A stretch of DNA of 51,117 nt from a virus, in the IMG/VR virus record IMGVR_UViG_3300031974_002532, positions 1 through 51,117 of that record; one strand, given 5' to 3'. A program made the translations under genes and the position numbers. Below are positions 26,407 through 35,233 of the stretch, piece after piece. The first letter of the stretch is position 1; every line of letters starts with the position of its first letter. Below the pieces are notes generated by a model. That model was not told the DNA's origin. It did no database searches and saw nothing but the letters and a program-made list of their open reading frames with translations.

Positions 26407-26646
26407 ATGGCAAAAATGAAAGTTATTGCAAAGCGAGGTACCGAAACTTTAGCGTTAGTTGCAGAGGACGCAGATCCTGCGGACCAGCGTGTTCAAGTTA
26501 TGTTGCAGGACACTGAAACTGGTGAAAAGACTGGGCCGTTTTCGTGGTATAGTCTTCTGGCTCGGGGCTATTGGGAACCCGTTGTGGATACTGATTTGTT
26601 GAGTGATCCTGCAGCTTCGATTGATGATTTTGGTACAGAAAAGTAG
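26407..26646 (+). CDS. Small hypothetical protein ending in an LLSDPAA motif
   Basis: A 79-residue protein beginning MAKMKVIAKRGTETLALV; the ATG is 1 nt after the preceding stop. It looks like a small beta-rich protein followed by an acidic tail, DLLSDPAASIDD. The next gene, only 56 codons, ends with nearly the same motif. The pair directly follow the giant effector gene and could be its accessory proteins or virion-packaging adaptors; that link is only positional. Confidence 0.65.
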   Translation: MAKMKVIAKRGTETLALVAEDADPADQRVQVMLQDTETGEKTGPFSWYSLLARGYWEPVVDTDLLSDPAASIDDFGTEK

Positions 26647-26654
26647 GTATAGAA

Positions 26655-26825
26655 ATGGCAAAACCAAAAAAGGATATACCGGTTAGTGAGGTATTCAATG
26701 ATCCAAGAGTTGTTAGGATGTTCGATTATGCGCATCGGCGTCCGGAGTTTTGGGAGGATAGTGAGCCTGACAAAAAGAATTCTTTACTCAGCGACCCCGC
26801 TGCGACCTTAGATGAGTTAGACTAA
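26655..26825 (+). CDS. Very small hypothetical protein, partner of the preceding gene
   Basis: A 56-residue protein starting MAKPKKDIPVSEVF and ending LLSDPAATLDELD. It is supported as real by tight packing (8 nt after the previous stop, 4 nt before the next ATG) and by the shared C-terminal motif with its neighbour despite different codons. Function unknown. Confidence 0.6.
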   Translation: MAKPKKDIPVSEVFNDPRVVRMFDYAHRRPEFWEDSEPDKKNSLLSDPAATLDELD

Positions 26826-26829
26826 CGAT

Positions 26830-27054
26830 ATGAGTCCAGAAGAACTACAAAGACAAATTCAGGAAGTATCAGGGTATTCTCTTACAGAGCCGATTACTGA
26901 TGAGGATGTGCGTGAGTATCGCAAGGGAGTTTTGGAGCGATATGCGGAGGTTGTGAAACGCACAAGTCTTCCTTTGAACGATGAGGGTACTGTTGATTGG
27001 CAGGCTGTTATTGAAGAAGAACGTGAAAAGTTAAACAAACAATCTGATTCTTGA
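26830..27054 (+). CDS. Small hypothetical protein
   Basis: A 74-residue charged, helical protein (MSPEELQRQIQEVSGYS) starting 4 nt after the previous stop. TAGACT ends 6 nt before its ATG, which fits the leaderless pattern used elsewhere, but there is no -35, so this may be chance. No family is recognised. It is the last gene before the tail-sheath promoter region. Confidence 0.6.
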   Translation: MSPEELQRQIQEVSGYSLTEPITDEDVREYRKGVLERYAEVVKRTSLPLNDEGTVDWQAVIEEEREKLNKQSDS

Positions 27055-27148
27055 CCGTAGTCACGTTAGTTACACTCGACTTTACTGCTTGCATGGTAAA
27101 ATAAATTTTGATAGAGCGTACGCTTTGCGTATCCCCGCAGGGCATGTT

Positions 27149-27162
27149 CAATACTAGTATTG
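27149..27162. promoter_or_regulatory. Perfect 14-bp palindrome upstream of the tail sheath gene
   Basis: CAATACTAGTATTG is a perfect palindrome in the 133-nt gap 27055-27187. Upstream of it TAAAAT (27097-27102) could be a -10 with a weak TCGACT -35 at 15-nt spacing. The palindrome would lie in the 5' leader and could be an operator or a hairpin controlling late tail genes. GGAGG at 27178-27182 is the sheath ribosome site. Confidence 0.4.
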
Positions 27163-27187
27163 TATCTACAAGAATATGGAGGCAATT

Positions 27188-28735
27188 ATGCCGGGAGTTA
27201 ATGTCACCACTGCAGTGCGTACTGGTCCTGTGGGCACTAATAACAATGTGGCGGGACAGGTGTTTATGGTTGGCACCGCTGAGCGTGGATCAACGACTGA
27301 GCCGACGCTTCTTCGTAGTTTCAGCGACTACACAACCTACTACGGTAACTATCAGTCGGGGAATCTGTATTCCCACGTGAAGACATTCTTTGATGAGGGC
27401 GGCTCTCGTTGCTACGTGTTCCGTGCTATCAACTATGATACGGACGATGCGGCGACTTCTACGATTACGTTGAACGATTCAAGCGGTTCTGCTACTATGA
27501 CGCTTACGTCAAAGAACAAGGGCGCTTGGGGCAACAACCTTTCTGTTGCTGTTGAAGTTCCTGGCGCTAGCAACAACATTCTTTCCGGTTACTTCCGGCT
27601 CAAGATTTCACTAGATGGTGAGCTTCTTCTGTCTACTCGTGATCTTCTGGATGTTGCCGATGCGGTTTCGGTCATCAATGCTTCAACGGTTAATCATCTG
27701 ATTGTTGCTGCGGATGACGCTACTTCGGCAAACGATCCAGATACTCTCGCTGACACAAACCTCTCTGGGGGTTCGGACGGTACGGCAGTCACAGCGGATC
27801 ATATTGTCGATGCGCTTGACGGTACATTTGATTCAGATGAGGATGTGACAACGTGTTTCAGTGTAAACCTTAAGAGTGGTGCTGTTGCAGCCCCTGGCTA
27901 TACGGGTTCTGCGGTTTGGAACGCTTTGCGTACTCACGCTGCGAACAACAACCGTATCGCTCTGTGCGCTTTTACTCTTGGTGATGCTTCATCGACTGCT
28001 AAGGGTAGCGCTGCGGCATACTACTCTGACGCAGACGCTAAGCACATGGCTTTCTACTGGCCACACATTAAGGTTCCGGCTCCTAACGCTACTGAGTTAG
28101 CGACAGGCGAGTCAACTGTTACGACCGCTACGATTAACATCTCGCCTGAGAGCTTCGCTGCGGCAGCCCGTGCTAAAGGGGTTGCTGCGGCTGGGGGTCC
28201 TTGGCGGGCAGGTGCTGGTCAGATTTCAGCAGCAAAGAGCATTACCGATTTGTATCAGGATGTTACGCCTGCTACTGCTGAAGCGCTTGATAAGGCTAGA
28301 GTTAACGCTATCCGTAAGGTGAATAACTCAATTAGAATCTATGGTGCTCGGTCGGTTTCTAATGATGAAATCAACTGGCGTTATATCACCATGCAGGATA
28401 CCATGAATTACATTACGACTGGTATTGAGGATCGGATGGAAGAGTATGTGTTTTCCACGATTGATTCTCGTGGAAACCTGTTTGGTCTGATTCGAGCTTC
28501 CATTAAGGCATTTTTGCATGGCATAGCTTTACAGGATGGTCTGTATTCCGCATATGATGCCGATGGTGTAAAGATTGATTCTGGTTACACAGTCGCAGTT
28601 TCCGCCGCCAATAATCCAAATGCACAGCTTGCCACAGGTTTGGTTAAAGCTACAGTTGGTGTCCGGGTGTCGGGTGTAGCTGATTTAATTAACATTGTTG
28701 TCACGAAGAGCAATCTGAGTGATCCTCTAGTTTAA
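27188..28735 (+). CDS. Contractile tail sheath protein
   Basis: Encodes 515 residues from ATG 27188, preceded by GGAGG. The N terminus (MPGVNVTTAVRTGPV) and the following VAGQVFMVGTAERGS, then KTFFDEGGSRCYVFRAI, are typical of myovirus sheath subunits. The C-terminal third is the conserved sheath core: ARVNAIRKVNNSIRIYGARS, INWRYITMQDTMNYIT, then a beta segment VGVRVSGVADLINIVVTKSN. It polymerises around the tail tube and contracts to drive DNA injection. This gene, with the tube gene 13 nt downstream, identifies the phage as contractile-tailed. Confidence 0.95.
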   Translation: MPGVNVTTAVRTGPVGTNNNVAGQVFMVGTAERGSTTEPTLLRSFSDYTTYYGNYQSGNLYSHVKTFFDEGGSRCYVFRAINYDTDDAATSTITLNDSSGSATMTLTSKNKGAWGNNLSVAVEVPGASNNILSGYFRLKISLDGELLLSTRDLLDVADAVSVINASTVNHLIVAADDATSANDPDTLADTNLSGGSDGTAVTADHIVDALDGTFDSDEDVTTCFSVNLKSGAVAAPGYTGSAVWNALRTHAANNNRIALCAFTLGDASSTAKGSAAAYYSDADAKHMAFYWPHIKVPAPNATELATGESTVTTATINISPESFAAAARAKGVAAAGGPWRAGAGQISAAKSITDLYQDVTPATAEALDKARVNAIRKVNNSIRIYGARSVSNDEINWRYITMQDTMNYITTGIEDRMEEYVFSTIDSRGNLFGLIRASIKAFLHGIALQDGLYSAYDADGVKIDSGYTVAVSAANNPNAQLATGLVKATVGVRVSGVADLINIVVTKSNLSDPLV

Positions 28736-28748
28736 GGAGACATGATAA

Positions 28749-29222
28749 ATGGCTAAAGCAACACAACGGCAAATTGTCGCTACTATTGAGCCTACTGAAC
28801 CCGGAACTGTTCCTAACCTTTCTGGCGGAGGCGGCGAAGAGGGTTACTTTACTACCGTTAGCGGTGGCGAAATTAGTGCTGCTGTAGAGAAGATTTATGA
28901 TGGTGGTAGAATTCATCCAGAGGTTCTTTGTGCTCCTTCTGAGATTGGTGACATTACTATTAGTCGGTATGCTACAGATGATCAAGATGATTACGGTAAG
29001 CTTCAGCAGCTACGGCAGCTAGTTGGTCGTGCGTATTACAACATTAAAGTGTTTACGTTAGACTGTGATCTGATCCGGCCCGGTTCTGAAAGAATCTACC
29101 GTAAAGCACTTTTGGTGGGTTTGACTGAGCCTGACGGTGATGCGTCTTCAGGTGCACCTGCGACGTATTCGTTGACTTTCTCAATTTCATCTATTGATGA
29201 CAGTCTTCCGACTGAAGTATAG
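28749..29222 (+). CDS. Tail tube protein
   Basis: A 157-residue protein directly after the sheath gene, the canonical position for the myovirus tube subunit. The sequence shows alternating beta strands (GYFTTVSGGEISAAVEKIYD, IGDITISRYATDD), a charged helix (YGKLQQLRQLVGRAYYNIKV) and a closing strand (ATYSLTFSISSI) that matches tube proteins. AAGGAG precedes the start. An intrinsic terminator 37 nt downstream ends the sheath-tube unit, consistent with high-level production of the two most abundant tail proteins. Confidence 0.88.
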   Translation: MAKATQRQIVATIEPTEPGTVPNLSGGGGEEGYFTTVSGGEISAAVEKIYDGGRIHPEVLCAPSEIGDITISRYATDDQDDYGKLQQLRQLVGRAYYNIKVFTLDCDLIRPGSERIYRKALLVGLTEPDGDASSGAPATYSLTFSISSIDDSLPTEV

Positions 29223-29258
29223 TAATATTATCAACTTTTAATATCTATGATTGAAAGG

Positions 29259-29290
29259 CGCCACCTGTTTAGGTGGCGTTTTTCTTTTTC
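29259..29290 (+). terminator. Intrinsic terminator after the sheath-tube unit
   Basis: CGCCACCT pairs perfectly with AGGTGGCG around a GTTT loop and is followed by a T-rich tract (TTTTTCTTTTTC). It separates the sheath and tube genes from the endolysin gene. Confidence 0.9.
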
Positions 29291-29295
29291 CTTGC

Positions 29296-29324
29296 TTGAC
29301 ACCTGGCGCAGGTTTTGGTAGGTT
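29296..29324 (+). promoter_or_regulatory. Promoter for the endolysin gene
   Basis: TTGACA (29296-29301), a 17-nt spacer and TAGGTT (29319-29324). Unlike the leaderless promoters it leaves a leader of about 30 nt that contains AAAGGA before the ATG. Confidence 0.65.
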
Positions 29325-29360
29325 ATGTAGGAAAGTTATTCTCTAGCAAAGGATTATCGA

Positions 29361-30098
29361 ATGACTATTCCTGTTACAAGTAGCAGGGTGAACGTGAAGG
29401 ATCTTCACCCGAAGTTTAAAGCCCGTCTGGAAGCGTTCTTCGCTGATCCACGCATTGCGGGCAAGGTTGCTGTTGTTTCTGGTGTCCGTACCTATCAGCA
29501 GCAGAAGTATCTGTATGATGGCTATAAGAGCCGTAAGCCCGGTTTCAATCTGGCAGCTAACCCTGACCGTATTAACCGTGCAGGCTTCCAGGGTTCATAC
29601 CACATGAGCCAGCCGAAGTTTGACGGTTACGGTTACGCTGTTGACTTCCGCATTATCAAGAAGGGCGCTATCTCCACCACGCAGGTAAACAAGATTGCTG
29701 AGGAGTACGGTATTCGCAAGACCGTGGCTTCGGAGTGGTGGCATCATCAGCCGTGCCGTGTTAGCGGCTCAAAGATGGACTGGTTCCCTGTTAAGGGCGA
29801 TATTACGGTTCCGAGAGCTGCTTCGGTTAAGTCTGAGCAGGCTCAGGTTCTTGAGTTCATTGCGGCTTGTTTCAAGACCGTTGTGCGTAAGGGTGACAAG
29901 GGTCCGGTTGTTGAGTTCCTTCAGAAGCTTCTGGATAAGAACGGTTACAAGCTGACTTCTCGTCCTCGTAAGAATTCTGGTGTTGACGGCGACTTTGGTC
30001 CTAAGACGTTGAAGGCTGTGAAGCAGTTCCAGCGTGACGAGGGTCTTGCTGCTGACGGTGTTGTTGGTCCCAAGACTTGGGCAGCGCTTGCTGACTGA
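29361..30098 (+). CDS. Endolysin: M15 D-Ala-D-Ala/L-Ala-D-Glu peptidase plus peptidoglycan-binding domain
   Basis: A 245-residue two-domain enzyme. The N-terminal domain carries the M15/VanY zinc signature: H81 and D95 in YHMSQPKFDGYGYAVDF, and the E125-W-W-H128 motif (catalytic Glu and third zinc ligand). VVSGVRTYQQQKYLYDGY before them is typical of the family. Residues about 170-245 form a PG_binding_1 domain (VVRKGDKGPVVEFLQKLL, DGDFGPKTLKAVKQFQ, VVGPKTWAAL). It cuts cell-wall peptide bridges. No signal peptide is seen, so release needs a holin. It stands between the tube and chaperone genes, with its own promoter and C-rich codons like the capsid gene. A virion-associated role in entry is possible. 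Confidence 0.92.
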   Translation: MTIPVTSSRVNVKDLHPKFKARLEAFFADPRIAGKVAVVSGVRTYQQQKYLYDGYKSRKPGFNLAANPDRINRAGFQGSYHMSQPKFDGYGYAVDFRIIKKGAISTTQVNKIAEEYGIRKTVASEWWHHQPCRVSGSKMDWFPVKGDITVPRAASVKSEQAQVLEFIAACFKTVVRKGDKGPVVEFLQKLLDKNGYKLTSRPRKNSGVDGDFGPKTLKAVKQFQRDEGLAADGVVGPKTWAALAD

Positions 30099-30124
30099 GT
30101 AGGTTAAAGAAAGAAAGGCTAATA

Positions 30125-30643
30125 ATGGCTGATGAAATTATTGAAGTAGCTGGCTCGACTCCTTCTAAGAAGGAAGAAGCGGAAGGTAAGTCGCCTAAGC
30201 GAGTTTCAGTTCTTGATATGCTTAAGGACGAAATTTCTCGTGAAGTAACTCGTCCAGAAATTGAGATGAACGTTCCGGAGCGTGCTAACGTTTCTGTGCG
30301 TTTCTCACCTAACATTACGAACGAGCAGTTGAAGGCGTGGCGCCGTAACTCAACAAACCGTAAGACTGAAGAGCTGGACTCGATCAAGTTTTCTTGCTAT
30401 GTGATTGGTAACACTGTTTCAGGTATCTATTTTGATGATGAGCTTGTTTTGGATGATGAGGGTAACGCTATCACGTTTGCGTCGCCTGTTGTGATGGAGA
30501 TGACTGGTACTGATCGTCCTCTTCCTGACGCTATCCGTGCTTTCTACGGGGTTGATCCTCATCTTGAGAACGTTGCTTTGAAGATTCTTGATTTTGCCGG
30601 GTATGGGGATGACGTTGATGCGGAGGACCCTACGCAGGGCTAG
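30125..30643 (+). CDS. Tail assembly chaperone, upstream (G-like) frame
   Basis: A 172-residue protein immediately upstream of the tape measure gene. It is acidic with a charged N terminus, a central beta region (SVRFSPNITNEQLKAWRRNS) and a C-terminal half containing DRPLPDAIRAFYGVDPHLEN. Length, position and the overlapping -1 reading frame at its 3' end match phage tail assembly chaperones, which coat the tape measure protein during tail assembly. GAAAGG precedes the ATG. The stop TAG at 30641 follows CAG GGC, where a -1 slip of the glycine tRNA onto GGG is possible. Confidence 0.82.
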   Translation: MADEIIEVAGSTPSKKEEAEGKSPKRVSVLDMLKDEISREVTRPEIEMNVPERANVSVRFSPNITNEQLKAWRRNSTNRKTEELDSIKFSCYVIGNTVSGIYFDDELVLDDEGNAITFASPVVMEMTGTDRPLPDAIRAFYGVDPHLENVALKILDFAGYGDDVDAEDPTQG

Positions 30644-30834
30644 TTGATAGACTGGCCGACGATCCACGTATTAAATCTTCGGCTAGGTTGGCTGAAGCTT
30701 TTCATTGTGATCCGATTCAGATTTTGGATTCGGATTTAGATGAGTGGTTGATTAGGATGGCTGCTGCGCAGGCGTTGGCAGCGGATCATGAAGCTAGAGA
30801 AAAAAAGAGAAGAGGTAGCACTGGTGGCTACTGA
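30619..30834 (+). CDS. Tail assembly chaperone, -1 frameshift extension (T-like)
   Basis: A 71-codon frame shifted -1 from the gene above. It opens after a TGA at 30616 and reads through the 0-frame stop to TGA 30832. It has no credible start codon near its beginning, yet encodes a good protein (RLADDPRIKSSARLAEAFH, then DEWLIRMAAAQALAADHEAR) typical of the second half of frameshifted tail chaperones. Expression is therefore most likely by ribosomal slippage between 30619 and 30640. The exact site is uncertain: no textbook X-XXY-YYZ heptamer is present. The best candidate is GGC-to-GGG re-pairing next to the UAG. Confidence 0.75.
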   Translation, partial: CGGPYAGLVDRLADDPRIKSSARLAEAFHCDPIQILDSDLDEWLIRMAAAQALAADHEAREKKRRGSTGGY

Positions 30835-30836
30835 CT

Positions 30837-30882
30837 GCCGGGAATTTCTATAGAATAATAGAAGTTCCCGGCTTTCTCTTTT
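30837..30882 (+). terminator. Intrinsic terminator before the tape measure gene
   Basis: GCCGGGAA pairs with TTCCCGGC, extended by TTCTAT/ATAGAA across one mismatch, followed by TTTCTCTTTT. It lies 2 nt after the frameshift-product stop and 12 nt before the tape measure ATG. It should limit read-through into the tape measure gene, which has GGGGG as ribosome site. Confidence 0.85.
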
Positions 30883-30894
30883 AGGGGGTGCGAA

Positions 30895-33800
30895 ATGACT
30901 GTCAGAGATAATGTAGTTATTAACGTTGATGTTGACGTTAAAGGGATGAAAAAGCTAAACCGGCTTGAAAGAAAGCTTAAGCAGATTGCCGGTCATTCTG
31001 AAGTATTCGCAGCCAAGATTAATGAGGGGAGTAAAGCTTTAGATAAAACATCCGATAGTCTTGATAAAGCAAATGATCGTTTAGATAAGCACGACAGGAG
31101 AATGGGGCAGGTCAATAAGCGGCATATGCGTTTTGCCCGGACCTTACAGCGAGTAACCGCCCCACTCAAAAAGTTTATTATGACTTTAGGTAAGATGTCG
31201 TTCATTGCCGCAATTGGTCAGCTTGGCTTGTTTACTGCCGGTCTGTTAACAATTAAACTTGCGTTGATAACAGGTAGAGCCGCTGTTGAAGTTTACAACA
31301 TAGCCTTGAAGGGTTTATCGGTAGCGGCAGCAGGTGCTGCTACAGCGATTGCTGTTGCAGCGGCAGCAATGCGGCAGTTTAACGAAGCTATGCTTATACC
31401 GTCTGTTGGTGGCGGCATGACTCAGCGTGGTGCCCAAAACGCTGCGCTTTTGAACCGTAGTATCGGTACGAGAACAGCAGGGCTTCTCGGTGGTGAGGCC
31501 ACGACTTCATTAGTGGCGGCGTTTGCCAAAGCAGGGGTTTCTCGAACCCGTACAGAACTTATATCACGTCAGCTGTTTAATTTAACTGGTGGAGATCCTG
31601 CTGCTGTGCAAGCTCTTGCTAAGGCTATCGGCTCTAAAGATGCTGGCGAGTTAAGTTCAGCTATTAGTGGCGCTGCAGGGTTTAGAGCAGATTCTTTAAG
31701 ATCTGGAATGTCTACTGAGCAGTTGCTTAACGCTATCGCTAGCGGCTCAGTAGTGTCCGATAATTATCAGGGTGTCGGTGGCGGGCTTGCCGGTACGTTT
31801 ATCGGCACAGCTAAAACAGAATTTGCAGGCATGAAGAACATGTTTGCCGATATGGGCCAACCTTTGCTTATTCCGTTCCGTGAAGCAATGATGGATATAG
31901 CTAAGATTATTCGTGAGAACTTCATGGGCATGTCGGTTCTTATTCAGCGTTTTGGTGCTGATTCGTTTGCTCCCACGTTGGTTACTATTGTTGATAAAAC
32001 GATGGATTTCCTGCGTAGTAACATCTTTGATCATCTTGGACGAATTGAGGAGATGGGTGAGAGTTTTGTAGGGTTCTTCCGTAGTGTTCGTGATTTCTTC
32101 CGGGGTATGGGTGCGTTTTTGGTTCAGTTTGAGCCTGCTGCTAATGTGGTTCTTGACATGTTTAGGGCGATGGGTGCTACGGGTGGCGGTCGTGGCTTGT
32201 TTAGGTCGTTTAGTGATTTGATTGTTAAGAATGCTGAAGCGTTTCAGCAGTTTGGTGCGTCTATTGGTAATGTTTTTGGCGCTATTTTTGATTTGTTGAA
32301 GTCGGGCCAGTCGGGTTTCTTTAGTAATTTAGATTTGTTTTCTAAAATTATGAATACGATTGCTACGAAATTTATTCCTGCTATTGGTAAGTTTATGGAG
32401 GCGTTGATTCCGATTTTAGAGAAGATTCCTGATGCGATTGATGGTTTGGCATCGGTTTTGGGTGTGTTGACTCCTATTGTGTCGGTTTTTGCTAGAACTG
32501 TTGGGTTTATTATGGGGATGGGGAAGGTTGGCGGTGCTGTTGGCGGTATTGGCATGGCGGGCCTTTTGTTTGCTTTAATGAATCCAGTTGGTGCTGCTCG
32601 GTTCCTTGGGGCAGCGGGTACAGGTTTCGGTAAATTTAGGGAACACCTTGCAAAGAATCCGGGTCGTGGGAAACTTTATGCAAAGGGTGCAGTTGGTCTT
32701 GCTGGCGGGTTGATGGTAGCTGGCGGAGGTATGAACATATACAACAAGGGTCAAAATACTGGTGGCGCTCTGAGTATGATTGCGGGCGGCGCAATGATCG
32801 GTGGCCTCGCTGGTCCTGTGGGTGCGGCAGTAGGTGCCGCAGTTGGAGCTGGTTTAGCTGCAGTTGCGACTTTTTTTGGTGAAAGGCGCAGGCAGGACAG
32901 AATTGATGAGATGTTGGACGCTTCTCAAACCATCGTACGTACCAATACATTTACTGGCACTTCTGTAGCGGATGCTCGTGCTAGAGAGCAAGAGCTTCGA
33001 CGGGTTAACAACGCTTTAACGAATTTAGAAACAGAAAGAATGCTTACGAATGATACGTATATTTTTGGTAAAGGACGTGTGAGAAGCTTCAAAGATGCAT
33101 TTGGCCTGAACACTAATAATCTAGGAGATAGAGCTAAGTTTCTATTAGCTTCAGCCATCAACCCGTTTGGTATCCGTTCAGAAACTGAAGTGGATGTGAC
33201 AGGCCAAAACTTTATGGATATGAAAAAATATGCTGAAACATACCTTGGTATGGATTTTAGTGAGTTTACGCTTGATGATTTCACTGACCAGTTTTCTCCG
33301 GGCGGTAGGGTTGCGGAGCTTGTTGCGGAAGATGTGAAAGATCGTATCCGTGAGCAGGAGACGATGGAAGACAATTTGGATTCTCTCCGAAGGGCCACTA
33401 ACCTTACTGAAGAGACGCTTGAGAATTTAGCGAATGTTATCGGGGTTGATTTGTATAATGCCACGTTAAACACTGCTGGTGCTGCAGCAATATTTTTGGC
33501 GAATGCTCTTCCTTTGATGGATCGTAATAGGGCGTTTCTTCCTTCGTTGAATACTTCTGATTTGGGGCAGTCGGAGCTTAAGGCTACTGCTGATGCGGCG
33601 TTTACGACTTTAGGTAATGCTTATCTGAGCGGTGAGGTTACGACTGATTTAGTTAAAGATGCGGTTGAGTCGTTTGCGGCGTTTGAGATAGCTAAGGGCA
33701 TTTCTCCGGATATTGCTGGGCTTTCTGCGTTGGCGGAGATTCGTGAACAAATTTATCCGTTGTTTGGTCGTGGTGATACATATGATATGGCCGGAAGACG

Positions 33801-34443
33801 CAATTTTGATAATATTTTAAAGACGGCTACTGAACAAATCTTTAAGGACATGGGCGAGGAGTATGATATTCCGTTTGAGGTGTTGATGGCTGAAGCTGGA
33901 TTTAGCGGTGCAATTGATAGTAATTTAGAGTTAAAGAATGTGAACGATTTCCTTGATCGAGTTGATAAGTTCCGTAGAACGTTTAATGTGGAAAGCGGGT
34001 TGACTGGCTCTGAACGTCTTGCCCAGTTAAGGGCGCAGGGCTTTGATGTTAAACAACCGGGTAATTTGAAAGATCAGATTCTTGGGGCAATGCCTGCAGG
34101 CGAAAGTGGGGCGTCTGCTAGAGCATTGTATGGCTATCGTTCACTAGAGGATGTTTTGGAAATAGCTGAAAGCCAGGGGGTTAATACTGCTGACATCCTG
34201 ATTCGAGAATTAACTAAACAAGGATTCCTTGGTGAAGAAGATGCGTTGGCTGTTGTACGGAATGAAACATTAGCATCAATTGATCGAAATATTGCTACCA
34301 TAGCTGGAAATGGTGGGTTCCCGACGGCTACTGACGAACGTGGATACGTGCCTATAACTAGTCCTGAATTGGCCAGAGCAGGAGGGTCTACCAACCTCAG
34401 TGGAAGAACAGTATCTCTTTCTGAATTAACTGGCAGAGGATAA
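30895..34443 (+). CDS. Tail tape measure protein
   Basis: A 1,182-residue protein that sets tail length. The N terminus is coiled-coil (repeated Lys/Asp-rich heptads around residues 40-75), followed by a strongly hydrophobic region (about 100-160, Ala-rich) and Gly/Ala-rich membrane-like stretches near 535-665 (VGGAVGGIGMAGLLFALM, AVGAAVGAGLAAVATFF). These are expected for a tape measure protein that enters the host membrane. No cysteine is present. At roughly 1.5 A per residue it would suit a tail near 170-180 nm, by the usual rule of thumb. It follows the chaperone pair and precedes the hub genes. Confidence 0.93.
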   Translation: MTVRDNVVINVDVDVKGMKKLNRLERKLKQIAGHSEVFAAKINEGSKALDKTSDSLDKANDRLDKHDRRMGQVNKRHMRFARTLQRVTAPLKKFIMTLGKMSFIAAIGQLGLFTAGLLTIKLALITGRAAVEVYNIALKGLSVAAAGAATAIAVAAAAMRQFNEAMLIPSVGGGMTQRGAQNAALLNRSIGTRTAGLLGGEATTSLVAAFAKAGVSRTRTELISRQLFNLTGGDPAAVQALAKAIGSKDAGELSSAISGAAGFRADSLRSGMSTEQLLNAIASGSVVSDNYQGVGGGLAGTFIGTAKTEFAGMKNMFADMGQPLLIPFREAMMDIAKIIRENFMGMSVLIQRFGADSFAPTLVTIVDKTMDFLRSNIFDHLGRIEEMGESFVGFFRSVRDFFRGMGAFLVQFEPAANVVLDMFRAMGATGGGRGLFRSFSDLIVKNAEAFQQFGASIGNVFGAIFDLLKSGQSGFFSNLDLFSKIMNTIATKFIPAIGKFMEALIPILEKIPDAIDGLASVLGVLTPIVSVFARTVGFIMGMGKVGGAVGGIGMAGLLFALMNPVGAARFLGAAGTGFGKFREHLAKNPGRGKLYAKGAVGLAGGLMVAGGGMNIYNKGQNTGGALSMIAGGAMIGGLAGPVGAAVGAAVGAGLAAVATFFGERRRQDRIDEMLDASQTIVRTNTFTGTSVADARAREQELRRVNNALTNLETERMLTNDTYIFGKGRVRSFKDAFGLNTNNLGDRAKFLLASAINPFGIRSETEVDVTGQNFMDMKKYAETYLGMDFSEFTLDDFTDQFSPGGRVAELVAEDVKDRIREQETMEDNLDSLRRATNLTEETLENLANVIGVDLYNATLNTAGAAAIFLANALPLMDRNRAFLPSLNTSDLGQSELKATADAAFTTLGNAYLSGEVTTDLVKDAVESFAAFEIAKGISPDIAGLSALAEIREQIYPLFGRGDTYDMAGRRNFDNILKTATEQIFKDMGEEYDIPFEVLMAEAGFSGAIDSNLELKNVNDFLDRVDKFRRTFNVESGLTGSERLAQLRAQGFDVKQPGNLKDQILGAMPAGESGASARALYGYRSLEDVLEIAESQGVNTADILIRELTKQGFLGEEDALAVVRNETLASIDRNIATIAGNGGFPTATDERGYVPITSPELARAGGSTNLSGRTVSLSELTGRG

Positions 34444-34454
34444 AGAGGTAAAGT

Positions 34455-35210
34455 ATGCCGATTTTGCAACAAAAAATAGTTGATCTAAACAACGAAATAG
34501 ACATTTTCGACACCATGGACTATGATTCAGCTAATCCTGGCCGTGCTGTACTAAAGCCGTTTCAGCCTACCAAAGTACAAACGAACGAGGATGACGAAGA
34601 TGTCACGGTAGACGCTGGCCCGTATAAATACAATCTTCCGAACGGGACAACATGGGAAGACTTTCAAGTAGAGTTTCCGTATGGTCCGCAAAACTTGAAG
34701 TTTGATCAGTATGCGGGTGTTACGAAAAAGATTCCACGGCCAGGGAAAGCCCCGTTGCTTGTTTTTGAGAATCCAGATTTGAGGACGGTTACTTTTTCTG
34801 CCACGATTGCAGATAAGGTGACTGGCGGGTGTGATCCTTTTCCGGTTATTGAGATCTTAGATAAGATTGAACTTATTGCTGCTAACGCTATTCCATGCAA
34901 GTTTGTGTATGGCGTTTCGGGTGTTCCGTATGCTGTGACGATAACAAAGTTTTCTTTTACGACGAATCGCCGTAATTTGGACGGTAATCCTACGCAGGTT
35001 TCAGTAGATTTGCAGTTGACAGAGACCCCGTTGTATGATCAGCAGATTCTTGAGTTGGAAGCAATTACGTTTACGCCAGATCCTGCAGTTATTGGTTCGG
35101 CTCCGCCTCCGGATGAAATTGATGAATTAGTTATTTCGACAACTTCTAACGCTGATTTTGTAAATAACTCTTCAACTATTACTTACGTCATTCCGGCTGA
35201 GGGGTCCTAG
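34455..35210 (+). CDS. Tail hub-proximal protein (tube initiator / gp53-like)
   Basis: A 251-residue protein between the tape measure and hub genes. It has an acidic N terminus, then strands and motifs (VFENPDLRTVTFSATIADK, IEILDKIELIAANAI, SVDLQLTE) like the contractile-tail proteins that cap the tube or join it to the hub. Such proteins often carry a LysM domain; I do not see a clear one here. AGAGGT provides the ribosome site. The C-terminal about 40 residues are low-complexity and acidic. The assignment is by position and fold-like pattern, not by a decisive motif. Confidence 0.6.
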   Translation: MPILQQKIVDLNNEIDIFDTMDYDSANPGRAVLKPFQPTKVQTNEDDEDVTVDAGPYKYNLPNGTTWEDFQVEFPYGPQNLKFDQYAGVTKKIPRPGKAPLLVFENPDLRTVTFSATIADKVTGGCDPFPVIEILDKIELIAANAIPCKFVYGVSGVPYAVTITKFSFTTNRRNLDGNPTQVSVDLQLTETPLYDQQILELEAITFTPDPAVIGSAPPPDEIDELVISTTSNADFVNNSSTITYVIPAEGS

Positions 35211-35233
35211 TAGATTGTTTGTTTCCGAGTAGG

